Assembly: GCF_014284155.1 (NCBI RefSeq)
Contig: NZ_JACOFZ010000001.1
Coordinates: 1,692,545-1,756,544, forward strand
Reading direction: 5' to 3'
DNA from: Affinundibacterium nitidum
Lineage (GTDB): Bacteria; Pseudomonadota; Gammaproteobacteria; Burkholderiales; Burkholderiaceae_D
Length of the DNA: 64,000 bases
The number at the start of each line of letters is the position of its first letter. The stretch's first letter is position 1. Under the pieces are notes generated by a model. That model did not search any database, was not told the origin of the DNA, and saw only the letters and a program-made list of their open reading frames with translations. The translations under genes and the position numbers were made by a program. Of this stretch, positions 47,244 through 55,945 are shown piece after piece.

Positions 47244-48181
47244 GAGTTCGTCGCCACATGCAGTGCACGAAACCCTGCAAGGCAAGCTTCACGCGAATCA
47301 ACGATCCAAGCACGAACTCCGAGTGACGTAAGGGCACTCGCGTACATTTTGCAGACAACACTATTTCCAATTAAGGGAATAGAGTTACCTTTCAGCTGAG
47401 GATATATCGTCAACGCATCAGCAATCTCTGAGCCGATCAAGAGCCCACGCAGATATGACGCCGAGTGTTTTCTCTCCAACAAACCTCGAATGACACGCGC
47501 CCTCGCACCAAATAGAAGTGTTCCCAAGCGAAGTTGATGCTCCTGCGACTGGCGAACACCCTCCAAAAATTCAGGGCCATCCGCAGCCTCCCCATCTACT
47601 ATCGAAGCCAAAAGACCTGAAGCTGTGAGCTTATCGAAAATTTCGCCAGACATGCTGGTAAAGAACTCAGTAATGCGCCCTTCTTGAAACCGCGCCCACT
47701 TTGTGTGCGTTCCAGGCAGTGCCACAAGGCCACTCCAGTCAGGTCGAATAGATGCCAAGCCAAACAACTCGATCTCTTCACCTCGCAAGATATCTGGCCC
47801 GCCATCAAATTCACGTTCACAGCAAATTCCTGGAACAAGGCGAACAGGTACGGTACCAATGGTAGTGCCAATCGAAGCTCGGGCAACATCTTTCAAATTT
47901 GAAGGAGCCTCAACATAGGGCGCCTCTTGCCACCCAATATTGGAACCTACCATTCCACAGGCATAAACTGAACCATGATTCGGCCAACGATCAGACAATT
48001 GGTTCATCAAATTGGCCATCCCTTCCCGGCCAAGACCTGAGACGCCAGAAGGCTGGCTCCATTCATCTAACAGTGTTCCATCTGCTGCGATTCGATACGC
48101 GCGAAAATTAGAACTTCCCCAATTTACACCAACAAAAGAATCCAATAATACATTAACGGCGGGTTGCACTTGCACCTCCAT
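47240..48181 (-). CDS. dgoK: 2-dehydro-3-deoxygalactonokinase
   Basis: About 313 residues. Family signatures: FVGVNWGSSNFRAYRI at the N-terminus, then CGMVGS, LVPGICC and ALPGTHTKWARF. It phosphorylates 2-keto-3-deoxygalactonate with ATP, giving the substrate of the aldolase encoded next. The frame overlaps the end of the upstream SDR gene by 29 bases; a GTG four codons in (48169) follows GGAGGT and could be the true start. Strong overlap on both sides indicates a compact operon. Confidence 0.9.
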   Translation of the reverse strand: MEVQVQPAVNVLLDSFVGVNWGSSNFRAYRIAADGTLLDEWSQPSGVSGLGREGMANLMNQLSDRWPNHGSVYACGMVGSNIGWQEAPYVEAPSNLKDVARASIGTTIGTVPVRLVPGICCEREFDGGPDILRGEEIELFGLASIRPDWSGLVALPGTHTKWARFQEGRITEFFTSMSGEIFDKLTASGLLASIVDGEAADGPEFLEGVRQSQEHQLRLGTLLFGARARVIRGLLERKHSASYLRGLLIGSEIADALTIYPQLKGNSIPLIGNSVVCKMYASALTSLGVRAWIVDSREACLAGFRALHVATNS

Positions 48182-48893
48182 CTATAGGGTGAATCGCACC
48201 GGTAATCCATGAGGACTGATCCGATGCCAAAAATAAAGCTAGTTCTGCCACTTCTTCGGGCATTCCGAAACGTGCTAAAGGGTGACGATTAACGTTCTGA
48301 AGTAGTGCGAGATCACCGTCCGGCAGTGCTTCATACGATGCTCGCAACATTGGGGTATCGATAGATGCTGGTGCGATCGCATTGACACGAATCCCAAATG
48401 GCGCTAACTCGACAGCCGAACTCTTGGTTAAGCTATTGAGTGCAGCTTTTGAAGCAGCATATGCCACGTGGCTAGGCGTAGCGAAGCTCGCATTAATCGA
48501 CGATAACAAGATAATGGAGCCGCTGCCCTTTTCTTTCATATCAGGAACGCATAGTTTCATCAAACGTACGGCTCCGATTACATTCACGTCGTAGATATCT
48601 GCGTAAGCCTCAACTTCATTTTCTAGACTCCCTCCTCGAGGGCAGATCGCTGCGGCGTGAACAATAATATCTATTTTCCCAATTCGACTTTTCACCTGCC
48701 CGACCGCATTTGCCAATGCATCCGTTGAGCGAACATCCGCTACGAAATTACAATCTGCATTTGCGGTCAGGCGGCTATCAAGTCCTGCAACAAGCGCACC
48801 TTCGCCTCGAAAAAGCTTTACGATCGCCGCACCAATACCGCTTGCAGCACCAGTAACAACAGCGCAGCGTCCAGATAATCGATTCATGTGCAC
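48153..48893 (-). CDS. SDR family NAD(P)-dependent dehydrogenase (sugar dehydrogenase, probable)
   Basis: 246-residue Rossmann-fold enzyme with the cofactor motif VTGAASGIG and catalytic YAASK, plus the ELAPFGIRVNAIAP signature of classical SDRs. By its place with a lactonase, dehydratase, kinase and aldolase, the likely reaction is oxidation of galactose or a related aldose to its lactone. The start is probably the GTG at 48893, because AAGGAG lies seven bases upstream of it; an ATG two codons later is the alternative. Confidence 0.86.
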   Translation of the reverse strand: MHMNRLSGRCAVVTGAASGIGAAIVKLFRGEGALVAGLDSRLTANADCNFVADVRSTDALANAVGQVKSRIGKIDIIVHAAAICPRGGSLENEVEAYADIYDVNVIGAVRLMKLCVPDMKEKGSGSIILLSSINASFATPSHVAYAASKAALNSLTKSSAVELAPFGIRVNAIAPASIDTPMLRASYEALPDGDLALLQNVNRHPLARFGMPEEVAELALFLASDQSSWITGAIHPIDGGASATRR

Positions 48894-48939
48894 TTATTAA
48901 CTCCTTAGGAACTGACCATTTATTTCTAATTACTCAAAA

Positions 48940-51636
48940 TTACAATTTAACATTCATACTCAATTTGAAGATCGATCCAAATATATTGTTTGTTCGGAGT
49001 GCTTCAGATGTGCCGTCGTAGGTTCGCTGTTTACTATTGAGGAGATTACTTCCCTCAAGACTAAAACTTACTTTCGTGCTGTAGTCATATTTAAATGAGA
49101 GCGACAGATCTCTATATGTGTCGTTATATATCCCTGTGTTCGCTGCAGACAGGCTCACCAGATACGCATCACGCCAGTTATACGCCAAACGCACGCCAAA
49201 CGGTCCACTCTCGTAGTAAGTCACCAAATTCACGTTGTTTTTGGACAAGCCAGGGAAAGGCAACTGGCGATTCGTCACATCGCGAATTGGTGTTTTTGAA
49301 TCAATGTAGGAGTAAGTTGCCATCATCCCTAAGCCATCAAATGCCTTTGGCAGGAATGAAAATGGCATCTGCACCAACATCTCCGCTCCTTGCATGGTCG
49401 CACCTTCACCGTTCACTTTACGGTTAATAAGATAGTTGATGCCACCGTAACTTTCAGGACTTTGGCGTTGCACAATAAAGCTAGAAATATTTTTTCTAAA
49501 TAAACCTACAGATGCCATCCCTTGCTTACCGAAATATCTTTCCAATGAAAGATCGAACTGCGTTGCTCTAAACGGATCTAGGCCTGGAGCACCGCCCGAA
49601 CCTGTACCAGGGCTTGTTTGTACACCATTTTGAAATACCGCATTATTGGAGAGAGAAATCCCGTTGTTCAAATCTACCGTATTTGGAAATGCAACCACCT
49701 TTGCCGCGCCAGCACGCAGGATGGTTTCGCGATTCAACTCCAATGTTGTAACACCCGATGGAAGTGCCTCACTATCGTTACGGCGATAGGTATTCGGAGT
49801 TGCTGCACCATTTGCGCCAATCAAATTGCCGATAGAATCCATTTCACGACGCAACAAACGATAACCGAGATTGCCGCCAACAGGCATTTCCCCAACTTCA
49901 GTTTCAAAGTTTACCTTCGCATATGCCTCAGTAAAGCGTTCTTTGATTTCAAATGTGCCGGCCAAAGAATTCGTATTTGCACTTGGGTCTAAGCATTGAC
50001 TATTCTGCGAAATGACAGGAAACGCTGTGAATGCAGAGCAACTCGTAAATACAGCACGAGAAGCGATCAAGTAAGAAGAAGGCAATCCCGAATTGATGCT
50101 CGTATTGCTATAGGTAGTCAGAAAATTTCCCAATTGATTGGCCGGTATACCGCCAGCAGGACGCACATCCGTGCGCAAAGGATTTTGTGTCGAATCCAAA
50201 TTACTCAAACGCGCACCAAAATCGACTGAACTAAAAAATGATCCAGGAAACTTCAATGTAAAGTCCGTTCGGAACGACTTGTTTTCACTAGACGCGCGAT
50301 AAAGGTTATCGAACAAAATCGTATGACGCAATGAATCTGGATCGAGCAAGTTGATTCCATTTACAGCATAAGTTCCATAGGCGCCATTGCCAAGATCAAA
50401 ATCAATCGTCGGCGTGATCGTCGCAATAGGCTGCAATCGGAAGTACAACTGATGGTAACTCGAAGTCGATCTACCGGTAGAGATTTCTGCAGACCCTTTC
50501 AAATTCTCTGTTAAGGTAAACTTACTTCGAAGTGCGGACGACATAATATCTGAGTCAACATCAGCAGCTTCAGTGTTTGATAAAACAGCGCTTTTTGTTT
50601 GGCCTGAGAGCAGCACATTATTCGCTGAATAGACTGCGTTGGTTAGTGAGGTAGTCGGATTAAAAGATAACCAAAAACGATCGCGGTTCGAATTCAACTT
50701 TGAATAAAAAGTATCACCAATCAATTCAAACGATTTACTCGGGCGCCACTGCACGGTCGCGTTCACTCCGCGCTTACTTCTGTCTTCACGAATTTCCTGA
50801 ATGCGAACATCTTGATTTCCAAAAACAGTCTTAGATGGATTGAAGTTCGCATCGGTATAGCTACGGTAACCCGAAAAAGTATCTAAGCCTTGCTGCGACA
50901 AACTCCTGTTTTCAGCAGAAACACCAACCAAAACACCCACCGTATTATTTGCAAATTTGCCCGCTGCCAGACCAAATAATTCTTCACCTGTTTTCCCTGG
51001 CAAGCGATCTCGCGTGAGAGCGGTCTTAAATGCAAACTGGGTTTCAGGTCCATCAAGAGGCATACGCGTGCGAATATCTACAAGCCCACCAAGTGCACCA
51101 CTAATTTGATTCGCACCTGCAAGCTTAGTTACTTCGAGTTGCGAGATGATCTCGGATGGTACAAGCGCCATCAAACCGTAGGTAGATGTTCCCAGTTGAT
51201 CAATACCGGTACCGCCACGCCCAGTAGAATCAAGAATTTCACGGCCATTGAAAAGGGTTACGTTTTGACGCAGACCCCGCACTGAGATACTGGTACCCTC
51301 ACCAATACCCCGATCCACCTGCACCCCCGAAACTCGAGCCAAGGATTCCGCGACGTTCTTATCAGGTAATTTACCCATATCTTCAGCCACAATCGCATCG
51401 ACGAATTGAGAAGAGTTTCGTTTTTGATTTCGAGCTGACTCCAAACTACTTCGAATACCAGTAACAACAACCAACTGACTTCCTTGGGCACCAGAATCGG
51501 CAGTCGACTTTGCACCACTCTCAGGTGGCGTGTCAGTCCCTTGCGTTTGCGCTAATACCGGATGAATCACCGTCATCGGCGATGCCAAGATAGAGGTCAA
51601 CAACAGGCCTCGAATCACGCTTTGCTTCTTTTTCAT
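48940..51636 (-). CDS. TonB-dependent outer-membrane receptor
   Basis: 898 residues. A signal peptide (about 1-30: KKKQSVIRGLLLTSILASPM), a plug domain with DMGKLPDKNVAESLARVSGVQVDRG and VRGLRQNVTLFNGREIL, and a 22-strand beta barrel to the C-terminus. It imports a large substrate with energy from TonB. This variant, preceded by no transducer gene but placed with sugar genes, is of the kind that brings in oligosaccharides. The ATG at 51636 has GGAG upstream and begins the signal peptide. It is the first gene of the SDR/kinase/aldolase operon. Confidence 0.92.
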   Translation of the reverse strand: MKKKQSVIRGLLLTSILASPMTVIHPVLAQTQGTDTPPESGAKSTADSGAQGSQLVVVTGIRSSLESARNQKRNSSQFVDAIVAEDMGKLPDKNVAESLARVSGVQVDRGIGEGTSISVRGLRQNVTLFNGREILDSTGRGGTGIDQLGTSTYGLMALVPSEIISQLEVTKLAGANQISGALGGLVDIRTRMPLDGPETQFAFKTALTRDRLPGKTGEELFGLAAGKFANNTVGVLVGVSAENRSLSQQGLDTFSGYRSYTDANFNPSKTVFGNQDVRIQEIREDRSKRGVNATVQWRPSKSFELIGDTFYSKLNSNRDRFWLSFNPTTSLTNAVYSANNVLLSGQTKSAVLSNTEAADVDSDIMSSALRSKFTLTENLKGSAEISTGRSTSSYHQLYFRLQPIATITPTIDFDLGNGAYGTYAVNGINLLDPDSLRHTILFDNLYRASSENKSFRTDFTLKFPGSFFSSVDFGARLSNLDSTQNPLRTDVRPAGGIPANQLGNFLTTYSNTSINSGLPSSYLIASRAVFTSCSAFTAFPVISQNSQCLDPSANTNSLAGTFEIKERFTEAYAKVNFETEVGEMPVGGNLGYRLLRREMDSIGNLIGANGAATPNTYRRNDSEALPSGVTTLELNRETILRAGAAKVVAFPNTVDLNNGISLSNNAVFQNGVQTSPGTGSGGAPGLDPFRATQFDLSLERYFGKQGMASVGLFRKNISSFIVQRQSPESYGGINYLINRKVNGEGATMQGAEMLVQMPFSFLPKAFDGLGMMATYSYIDSKTPIRDVTNRQLPFPGLSKNNVNLVTYYESGPFGVRLAYNWRDAYLVSLSAANTGIYNDTYRDLSLSFKYDYSTKVSFSLEGSNLLNSKQRTYDGTSEALRTNNIFGSIFKLSMNVKL

Positions 51637-51738
51637 ATCGTCTCCATTAGTGTTTTTTTGCTTGCTGAAATATTCAGCAAATGACAAACAAGCTCTTGCA
51701 ACTCAACATACACAACATCCGTCTACACTCATTTATGT

Positions 51739-51754
51739 ATATTCTGAAGCACCA
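51739..51754. promoter_or_regulatory. Degenerate operator-like site near the TonB receptor start
   Basis: ATATTCTGAAGCACCA differs from the last 13 bases of the perfect site at two positions. It lies about 100 bases before the receptor start codon. Confidence 0.4.
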
Positions 51755-51890
51755 AAAGTAACATGTCAAGAAAAATGAAAACGTACAATAAATCAAATAA
51801 AATAAACTTAAATCATTGATTTAGAAAGATAAAATGGAAAAAGTACATACGGAAATCTGCAAAATACAACCAATTTACAACATTATTTAA

Positions 51891-51906
51891 TGCTTCTATA
51901 GCACCA
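51891..51906. promoter_or_regulatory. Operator-like 16-mer upstream of the TonB-receptor operon
   Basis: TGCTTCTATAGCACCA, identical to 31238-31253. It lies about 255 bases upstream of the receptor ATG. Two identical 16-mers at the outer ends of one pathway locus point to shared control. Confidence 0.6.
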
Positions 51907-52565
51907 ACAATTGAATGACGAGGTCGATTCCGCGTACATACTTACAACATTCATCGCACCCACAATGAAAACAAGCAAGAGCTGTCCCCACCTCCATGGA
52001 GACCGAAGAAAATGGTGAACTACCATTACTGGAAGAACTAGATGCCAAGCTCGCCGAAACAAGATTGATTGCACCGGCAGCTAGGATGAGAGTCAACACG
52101 CAACCGAAATACAATTGTGTTACGCCACATACAGCAGGCGAGAAGTCACCTGGCAATGAAGAAAAGAATCGCTCTAAACCAAAGGGCTTGATTGAGAGTA
52201 CGAAACAGGATTACGGTTAGCATCGCGATCAAAGGCCGATCAGATATCGATGCGGGCCACTAAGATTCACACTAACCTATGCGGCCAATATCGAAGGACT
52301 CACAGGATTGATAAGCAGATGACATTAAGCACAATCTAAAATACAAAAAGAATTTCCCAGGCCGTGCAAATGAAATGACAACCGCGCGGAGGAACGCTGA
52401 TGCATCTCAGGCTAAAAATTGAGCTAGCTAGTTCTCCTAGGATACGCATAGACGCCACCTTCAAGATCCTCTTACACTCCTCGTTGGAGGAGCGCTGCAC
52501 TCGAAAGTCACGTTCTCTGCTGAGCCCCTCGATTGGAAATCTCACCATTTCCTCTTTTGCACGAA

Positions 52566-52649
52566 GCTCAACTTTAAGCTTGAATTGAGTGGCTCAAGCC
52601 AGCGCATCCATTGGAACGAAGTGTCGCGAACTCGAATGCCACGTTAGAC
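52566..52649 (-). repeat. attC-like recombination site 3 (end of cassette 3)
   Basis: Minus strand: begins GTCTAAC (matches RYYYAAC) and ends GTTGAGC (matches GTTRRRY), 84 bases. The segments GTGGC and GCCAC can pair inside. The outer boxes pair imperfectly, so the site is less certain than site 1. The TAA of the first box is the stop codon of the cassette 3 gene. Confidence 0.55.
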
Positions 52650-53111
52650 GCGCGTTCGAACAGCAGGTCGATTAAGTAATAATATTACCAAGCACGCTAG
52701 CGCTACAGCATTTACCGCGACATATTGTTGGCCATGAACGGCGCCGTGCGAAACCATAAAATCAATCCCAATACTGAACTCGTAAAGTGCCGAGGCACTG
52801 CCCTTGTCCGACATATCAGCCCCCAAGGGCACAAACACACCCAATCCCGGCCGATACAAGAGAGTGCCGACAAAGAAGACTGGTATTTGTAAAAGTTGAA
52901 CAACAATCGAACCAGACCAGGCGAATTTACTGGCTCGCAACAGCGCAATACCTGCCAATAGGCCCAGGGTTCCAAGTGCGATAAGCGCACCCGTTCTAAG
53001 AGTAACAGCACCCGTGCCATCCGATGAGAAAAAGGCCGCAGTTATATCGCCAAGCATGAACACGCCTGAGAGTATTTCGAGCCAGGCGACCATACGAATC
53101 GGTTTATTCAT
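52644..53111 (-). CDS. Cassette 3: small integral membrane protein
   Basis: 155 residues with four predicted membrane helices (about 6-24, 38-58, 66-88 and 125-145). No family recognised. The ATG at 53111 lies seven bases beyond attC-like site 2 and its stop codon lies in the first box of attC-like site 3, the tight packing typical of an integron gene cassette. Longer upstream codons fall inside the attC site and are not used. Confidence 0.6.
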   Translation of the reverse strand: MNKPIRMVAWLEILSGVFMLGDITAAFFSSDGTGAVTLRTGALIALGTLGLLAGIALLRASKFAWSGSIVVQLLQIPVFFVGTLLYRPGLGVFVPLGADMSDKGSASALYEFSIGIDFMVSHGAVHGQQYVAVNAVALACLVILLLNRPAVRTRV

Positions 53112-53117
53112 GAGGAT

Positions 53118-53174
53118 GTTTAATGTTGGAGGTACGGGGCTGCGGCGCGACAGCAATTGACCGAGGGGTTAGGC
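53118..53174 (-). repeat. attC-like recombination site 2 (end of cassette 2)
   Basis: Minus strand: begins GCCTAACCCCTCGGTCAA, the usual start of attC sites, and ends ATTAAAC, which is one base from GTTRRRY. Length 57 bases, at the short end of the attC range. The TAA inside the first box is the stop codon of the cassette 2 gene. Confidence 0.65.
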
Positions 53175-53723
53175 CACATTCAGCGCTCGCTGTGTGGCTG
53201 CTGAAATTTGTACGCAGTTCGGAGACTCGACTTCGCGCTGCAATGCGAGTTGAGCGTGCTGCGTGAGTGGCGACCCCGAAGACAAGAGAGCCGTTGGGTT
53301 GTCCATGGAGGCGAACCAACTGAGCCCTTCGTTGGTTATGCACTGAAGCATGAGGTCCGCACATCGCTTCCAGCTAACTTCGTCCGCAGTGAAGTCGAAA
53401 TTTTGGAGCCTGAGACCGGGCGACTCCCGATCAGGAATCCCGTCAGTGCATGGACCATTTAGACCGGCTGCAGGAAACTCGTCAGACCTGACGCGCAAAC
53501 CAAAATGGATTCGGAACGAGGCAGCAAAAGTGTACTTGTGGACGTGAACGAACTCGATGACGTACGGACCAGTGCGGGTGAAGAATGTGGGCTTTGTGCA
53601 CTGGAACCCAAATGGCTTAAGCATCCCTGCAAGGAGGCGCAACACCTTGTGCGCATCGCGTGACTCCTGCCTCTTCTCAGGGGAGCTAGGGAAAGCCGGG
53701 CGTGACATCAGATGTTCGTTCAT
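53169..53723 (-). CDS. Cassette 2: DUF4304-like hypothetical protein
   Basis: 184 residues, soluble. The segment GMLKPFGFQCTKPTFFTRTGPYVIEFVHVHK followed by FRIHFGLRV resembles DUF4304 domains, a family of unknown function common in cassettes and toxin-immunity loci. The ATG at 53723 follows attC-like site 1 by three bases; TTAGG of the attC box is the only sequence that could act as ribosome site. The stop codon is in attC-like site 2. Confidence 0.6.
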   Translation of the reverse strand: MNEHLMSRPAFPSSPEKRQESRDAHKVLRLLAGMLKPFGFQCTKPTFFTRTGPYVIEFVHVHKYTFAASFRIHFGLRVRSDEFPAAGLNGPCTDGIPDRESPGLRLQNFDFTADEVSWKRCADLMLQCITNEGLSWFASMDNPTALLSSGSPLTQHAQLALQREVESPNCVQISAATQRALNVA

Positions 53724-53726
53724 GCG

Positions 53727-53813
53727 GCCTAACGCTGATTTGAAAGGCGCGCGCCAATCAGTAAAATTTAAAAAACGCATATTCGCGGGTCATTTTCGAA
53801 AGCCATGTTAGGT
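53727..53813 (-). repeat. attC recombination site 1 (end of cassette 1)
   Basis: Minus strand: ACCTAAC at one end and GTTAGGC at the other, both matching the attC outer-box consensus, 87 bases apart. The inner boxes TTTCGAAA and TTTGAAA can pair with one unpaired base, the hallmark that lets the integrase choose the strand. The TAA of ACCTAAC is the stop codon of the cassette 1 gene. This is the clearest site of the array. Confidence 0.75.
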
Positions 53814-54203
53814 TTTAGTGGCACCACGACCGAGCTTCCTATTAGCACGCACAAACTCACTTACCGAGATAATCATTAAATACCATCCATAAGCGATGAA
53901 TGCTCCAAATAGCCAGAATGAGATTTGATCCGATTCGACAGTGAAACTTCCATCTTCCATCTCTTCAACAAAAAGCATTTTAGGATTGGAAAACGATAGA
54001 GGAATTAAAAGATAACTTTGACTTTGTATTTCCCAACCTACAAATGATCCACCAATTGCTAGCGGTAGATAGTTCTGCATATGCGCTCTTGCCGCATCTT
54101 CCCCTTTCCAAGGGCTAACAACGTTACGCGTGGAATTTACAAGGGCAATTAGTGCCAAAAACATCAATAGCAATTTAAAAAAGCTGATTAATCTTCGCTT
54201 CAT
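53808..54203 (-). CDS. Cassette 1: small membrane protein
   Basis: 131 residues with an N-terminal helix (about 7-23) and a second near the C-terminus (about 93-113), enclosing a soluble or periplasmic region. No family recognised. The ATG at 54203 is seven bases from the end of attC-like site 0 and the stop codon is inside attC site 1. It was probably acquired as a mobile cassette. Confidence 0.6.
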   Translation of the reverse strand: MKRRLISFFKLLLMFLALIALVNSTRNVVSPWKGEDAARAHMQNYLPLAIGGSFVGWEIQSQSYLLIPLSFSNPKMLFVEEMEDGSFTVESDQISFWLFGAFIAYGWYLMIISVSEFVRANRKLGRGATKT

Positions 54204-54209
54204 TTAAAA

Positions 54210-54284
54210 ACCTAACGTTTTAGTTGTGCGGCACCCCGAAGGGGGAACCGCGTAGCGGTGTCCGCTACCAATGCCTTGTTGCAC
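54210..54284 (-). repeat. attC-like recombination site 0 (end of the IS91-bearing unit)
   Basis: Minus strand: begins GTGCAAC and ends GTTAGGT (matches GTTRRRY), 75 bases, with strong internal hairpins (CCCCTTCGGGG and TAGCGGACACCGCTA). The first box has one mismatch to RYYYAAC but is the exact complement of GTTGCAC at 55753-55759, the expected start of its own cassette. Confidence 0.6.
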
Positions 54285-54505
54285 GGCGCGTCTACAGCTG
54301 GTTGTAAATTAGTTATGGAGATTTTAAGAGTTATCAGAACGAGAAGCAATCTGATTTATTCTTAAAATTAAAAAAATGTTGACGACAAAGTGGGCGATAG
54401 TGGGCGATAGTTGGCGAGCATTGGAACAATATTATCTGATGACAATGAAAACGCGATAAACGTGGAAGTTGAGACGAGTTGAGACAAGCACGAATCAACA
54501 ATGTG
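54285..54505. repeat. Region 3' of the IS91 transposase with tandem 10-mers
   Basis: AT-rich. It holds two adjacent copies of TGGGCGATAG (54391-54410) plus a partial third, and two copies of GTTGAGACRA (54468-54487). These may belong to a terminal region of the IS91-family element. No gene recognised. Confidence 0.4.
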
Positions 54506-55681
54506 CTACACATGTTGACCTCCTAATGGGCGCGGTCGTGGTGGATCATGATGCGGAGCGATGTTACGGACATGGCTGATATGCGCGCCGCAAACAGTAC
54601 ACACATGCGCGGTGGGTCGCGTGACGTGTTGCGCGTAATACGCTTGCCACGTCAATGGTTCAATCTTGGTGATGGGCGCTTGACGGAACACGGTACGTGC
54701 CAAATTCAATCGTGCTGTTTTACGCGGCGCGTACAAACCATAACTGCGCACCGTGTGTTTGCCGGGTTCGGGTACGTGTTGCAACACCAGTTTCAGAAAA
54801 CGTTCCGGCGTGTGAGCCGCGCAAACCGAGCGATACGCAGTAGCGCTATCACGATGCGGTGTATACGTAAAATTAACCTGCTGATTCGTGAGCCGAATCT
54901 GACCATCATGCAATGGACCTCCCCGTACGTAGCGCGCTAAATACTGCACCAAGCCCTGACCGTGATCGTAACGGGTTTCAATACGCACATTCCACTTCTT
55001 CCGAAACAGATGGTTCAAGCACGAATGCATGCGCTCAGGACTCACATCATCGGGTAGGCGCAACGTTTGCCGCTCGATGGCACGTCGCAACAACGCGAGC
55101 AATTTACCGCGAAATTTAGCCATCAGTACCCGTGCAGGTAACAGACAACTGCCTTTGGGGTGCTGCCAACCAGCATCAGAGATACCACCATCAGTGAGCA
55201 AACAATGCAAGTGCGGATGCAAAGAGAGGGAGCGCCCCCAAGTATGCAGTGACAAGACATAGCCCGGTTCAGCACCAGCAAGTCGTCGCTCATCGTTGAG
55301 TAATTCTTGCAGACATTGACTAGCGCACTGAAACAGCAATTCCATCATCGCGGCGGTATTGAGTTGCCACAGCGAGTTCAATTCATGGGGGATGGTAAAG
55401 ATGATGTGATGGTGCGGGCAATGCAGTAAGCGCTCGCGCTGTTGCTGCAACCAACGCGCCATTTGCAGGCCTTTACATTGTGGACAACTACGATGCTTAC
55501 AGGAGTTATACCAGACCCGTTCAACATGGCCTTGAGGGCAAGCCTGCACATGGCCACCTAATGCAGCAGTACGACAGCGAGAAAGTTTATTCGCAGCCCG
55601 ATACCAATGCGGCGGTAAGCGTTCAGTATCAGCCAACTGTGAGAAATGGCGCTGAAAAAGACGCTGCAATGTACTGGCCAT
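54506..55681 (-). mobile_element. IS91-family (Y2 rolling-circle) transposase
   Basis: 391 residues, apparently intact. The N-terminal zinc-binding region has CKHRSCPQC and CPHHHI. The HUH nuclease motif is LHPHLHCLLTDGG, and the tyrosine pair is in YLARYVRGG (Y-x3-Y). Such enzymes move DNA by single-strand rolling-circle transposition and can mobilise adjacent genes. The ATG has a GAGAGGTGACC leader. The gene lies inside a unit bounded by GTTGCAC and GTGCAAC, looking like an integron cassette, between glmS and cassette 1. Element ends were not firmly located. Confidence 0.88.
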
Positions 55682-55752
55682 TGGTCACCTCTCTTAACGC
55701 AAAGAACCAGTCAGCCGGCGCTTTACGCGTCCTCCCGCGCAGCGGGACTAGT

Positions 55753-55905
55753 GCAACTTGTTTTAAAGTGAAAGAAACCGAAGTTAACACATTATTGATT
55801 TTTCATAAACAAAGTTCCAAGCCTCTCAAAACCCGCGCCAGGCCTTGCTCCTTTTTGTTATACCTGCCTCACAAAAGGTATAACAGAGGGAACATCAAAG
55901 CTTGC
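55753..55905 (-). repeat. Dispersed repeat copy B (second copy of 28177-28325)
   Basis: Aligns with copy A over about 110 bases without gaps and then loosely to about 55905. It includes the hairpin GTTATACCT/AGGTATAAC in the part nearest glmS. Similarity to copy A ends exactly at GTTG on the minus strand, after which the sequence leads into the IS91 unit. The rest of 55682-55945 has no gene. Confidence 0.55.
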
Positions 55906-55945
55906 TTCGATGACCAGTTTTGATCCTGTTTTGTACCAGCCGAAC

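Larger units (their letters stand above)
51637..52565. other. Long non-coding or uncertain stretch upstream of the TonB receptor
   Basis: Contains the promoter region and operator-like sites of the receptor operon (51739, 51891). Between 51896 and 52560 several short frames exist on both strands (for example 51896-52156 minus, hydrophobic with serine runs), none recognised or with a good ribosome site. Confidence 0.4.

Noticed and set aside
52200-52300. GTTAG and CTAAC boxes resembling an attC
   Set aside because: The order is GTTAG first and CTAAC last on both strands, opposite to an attC site.
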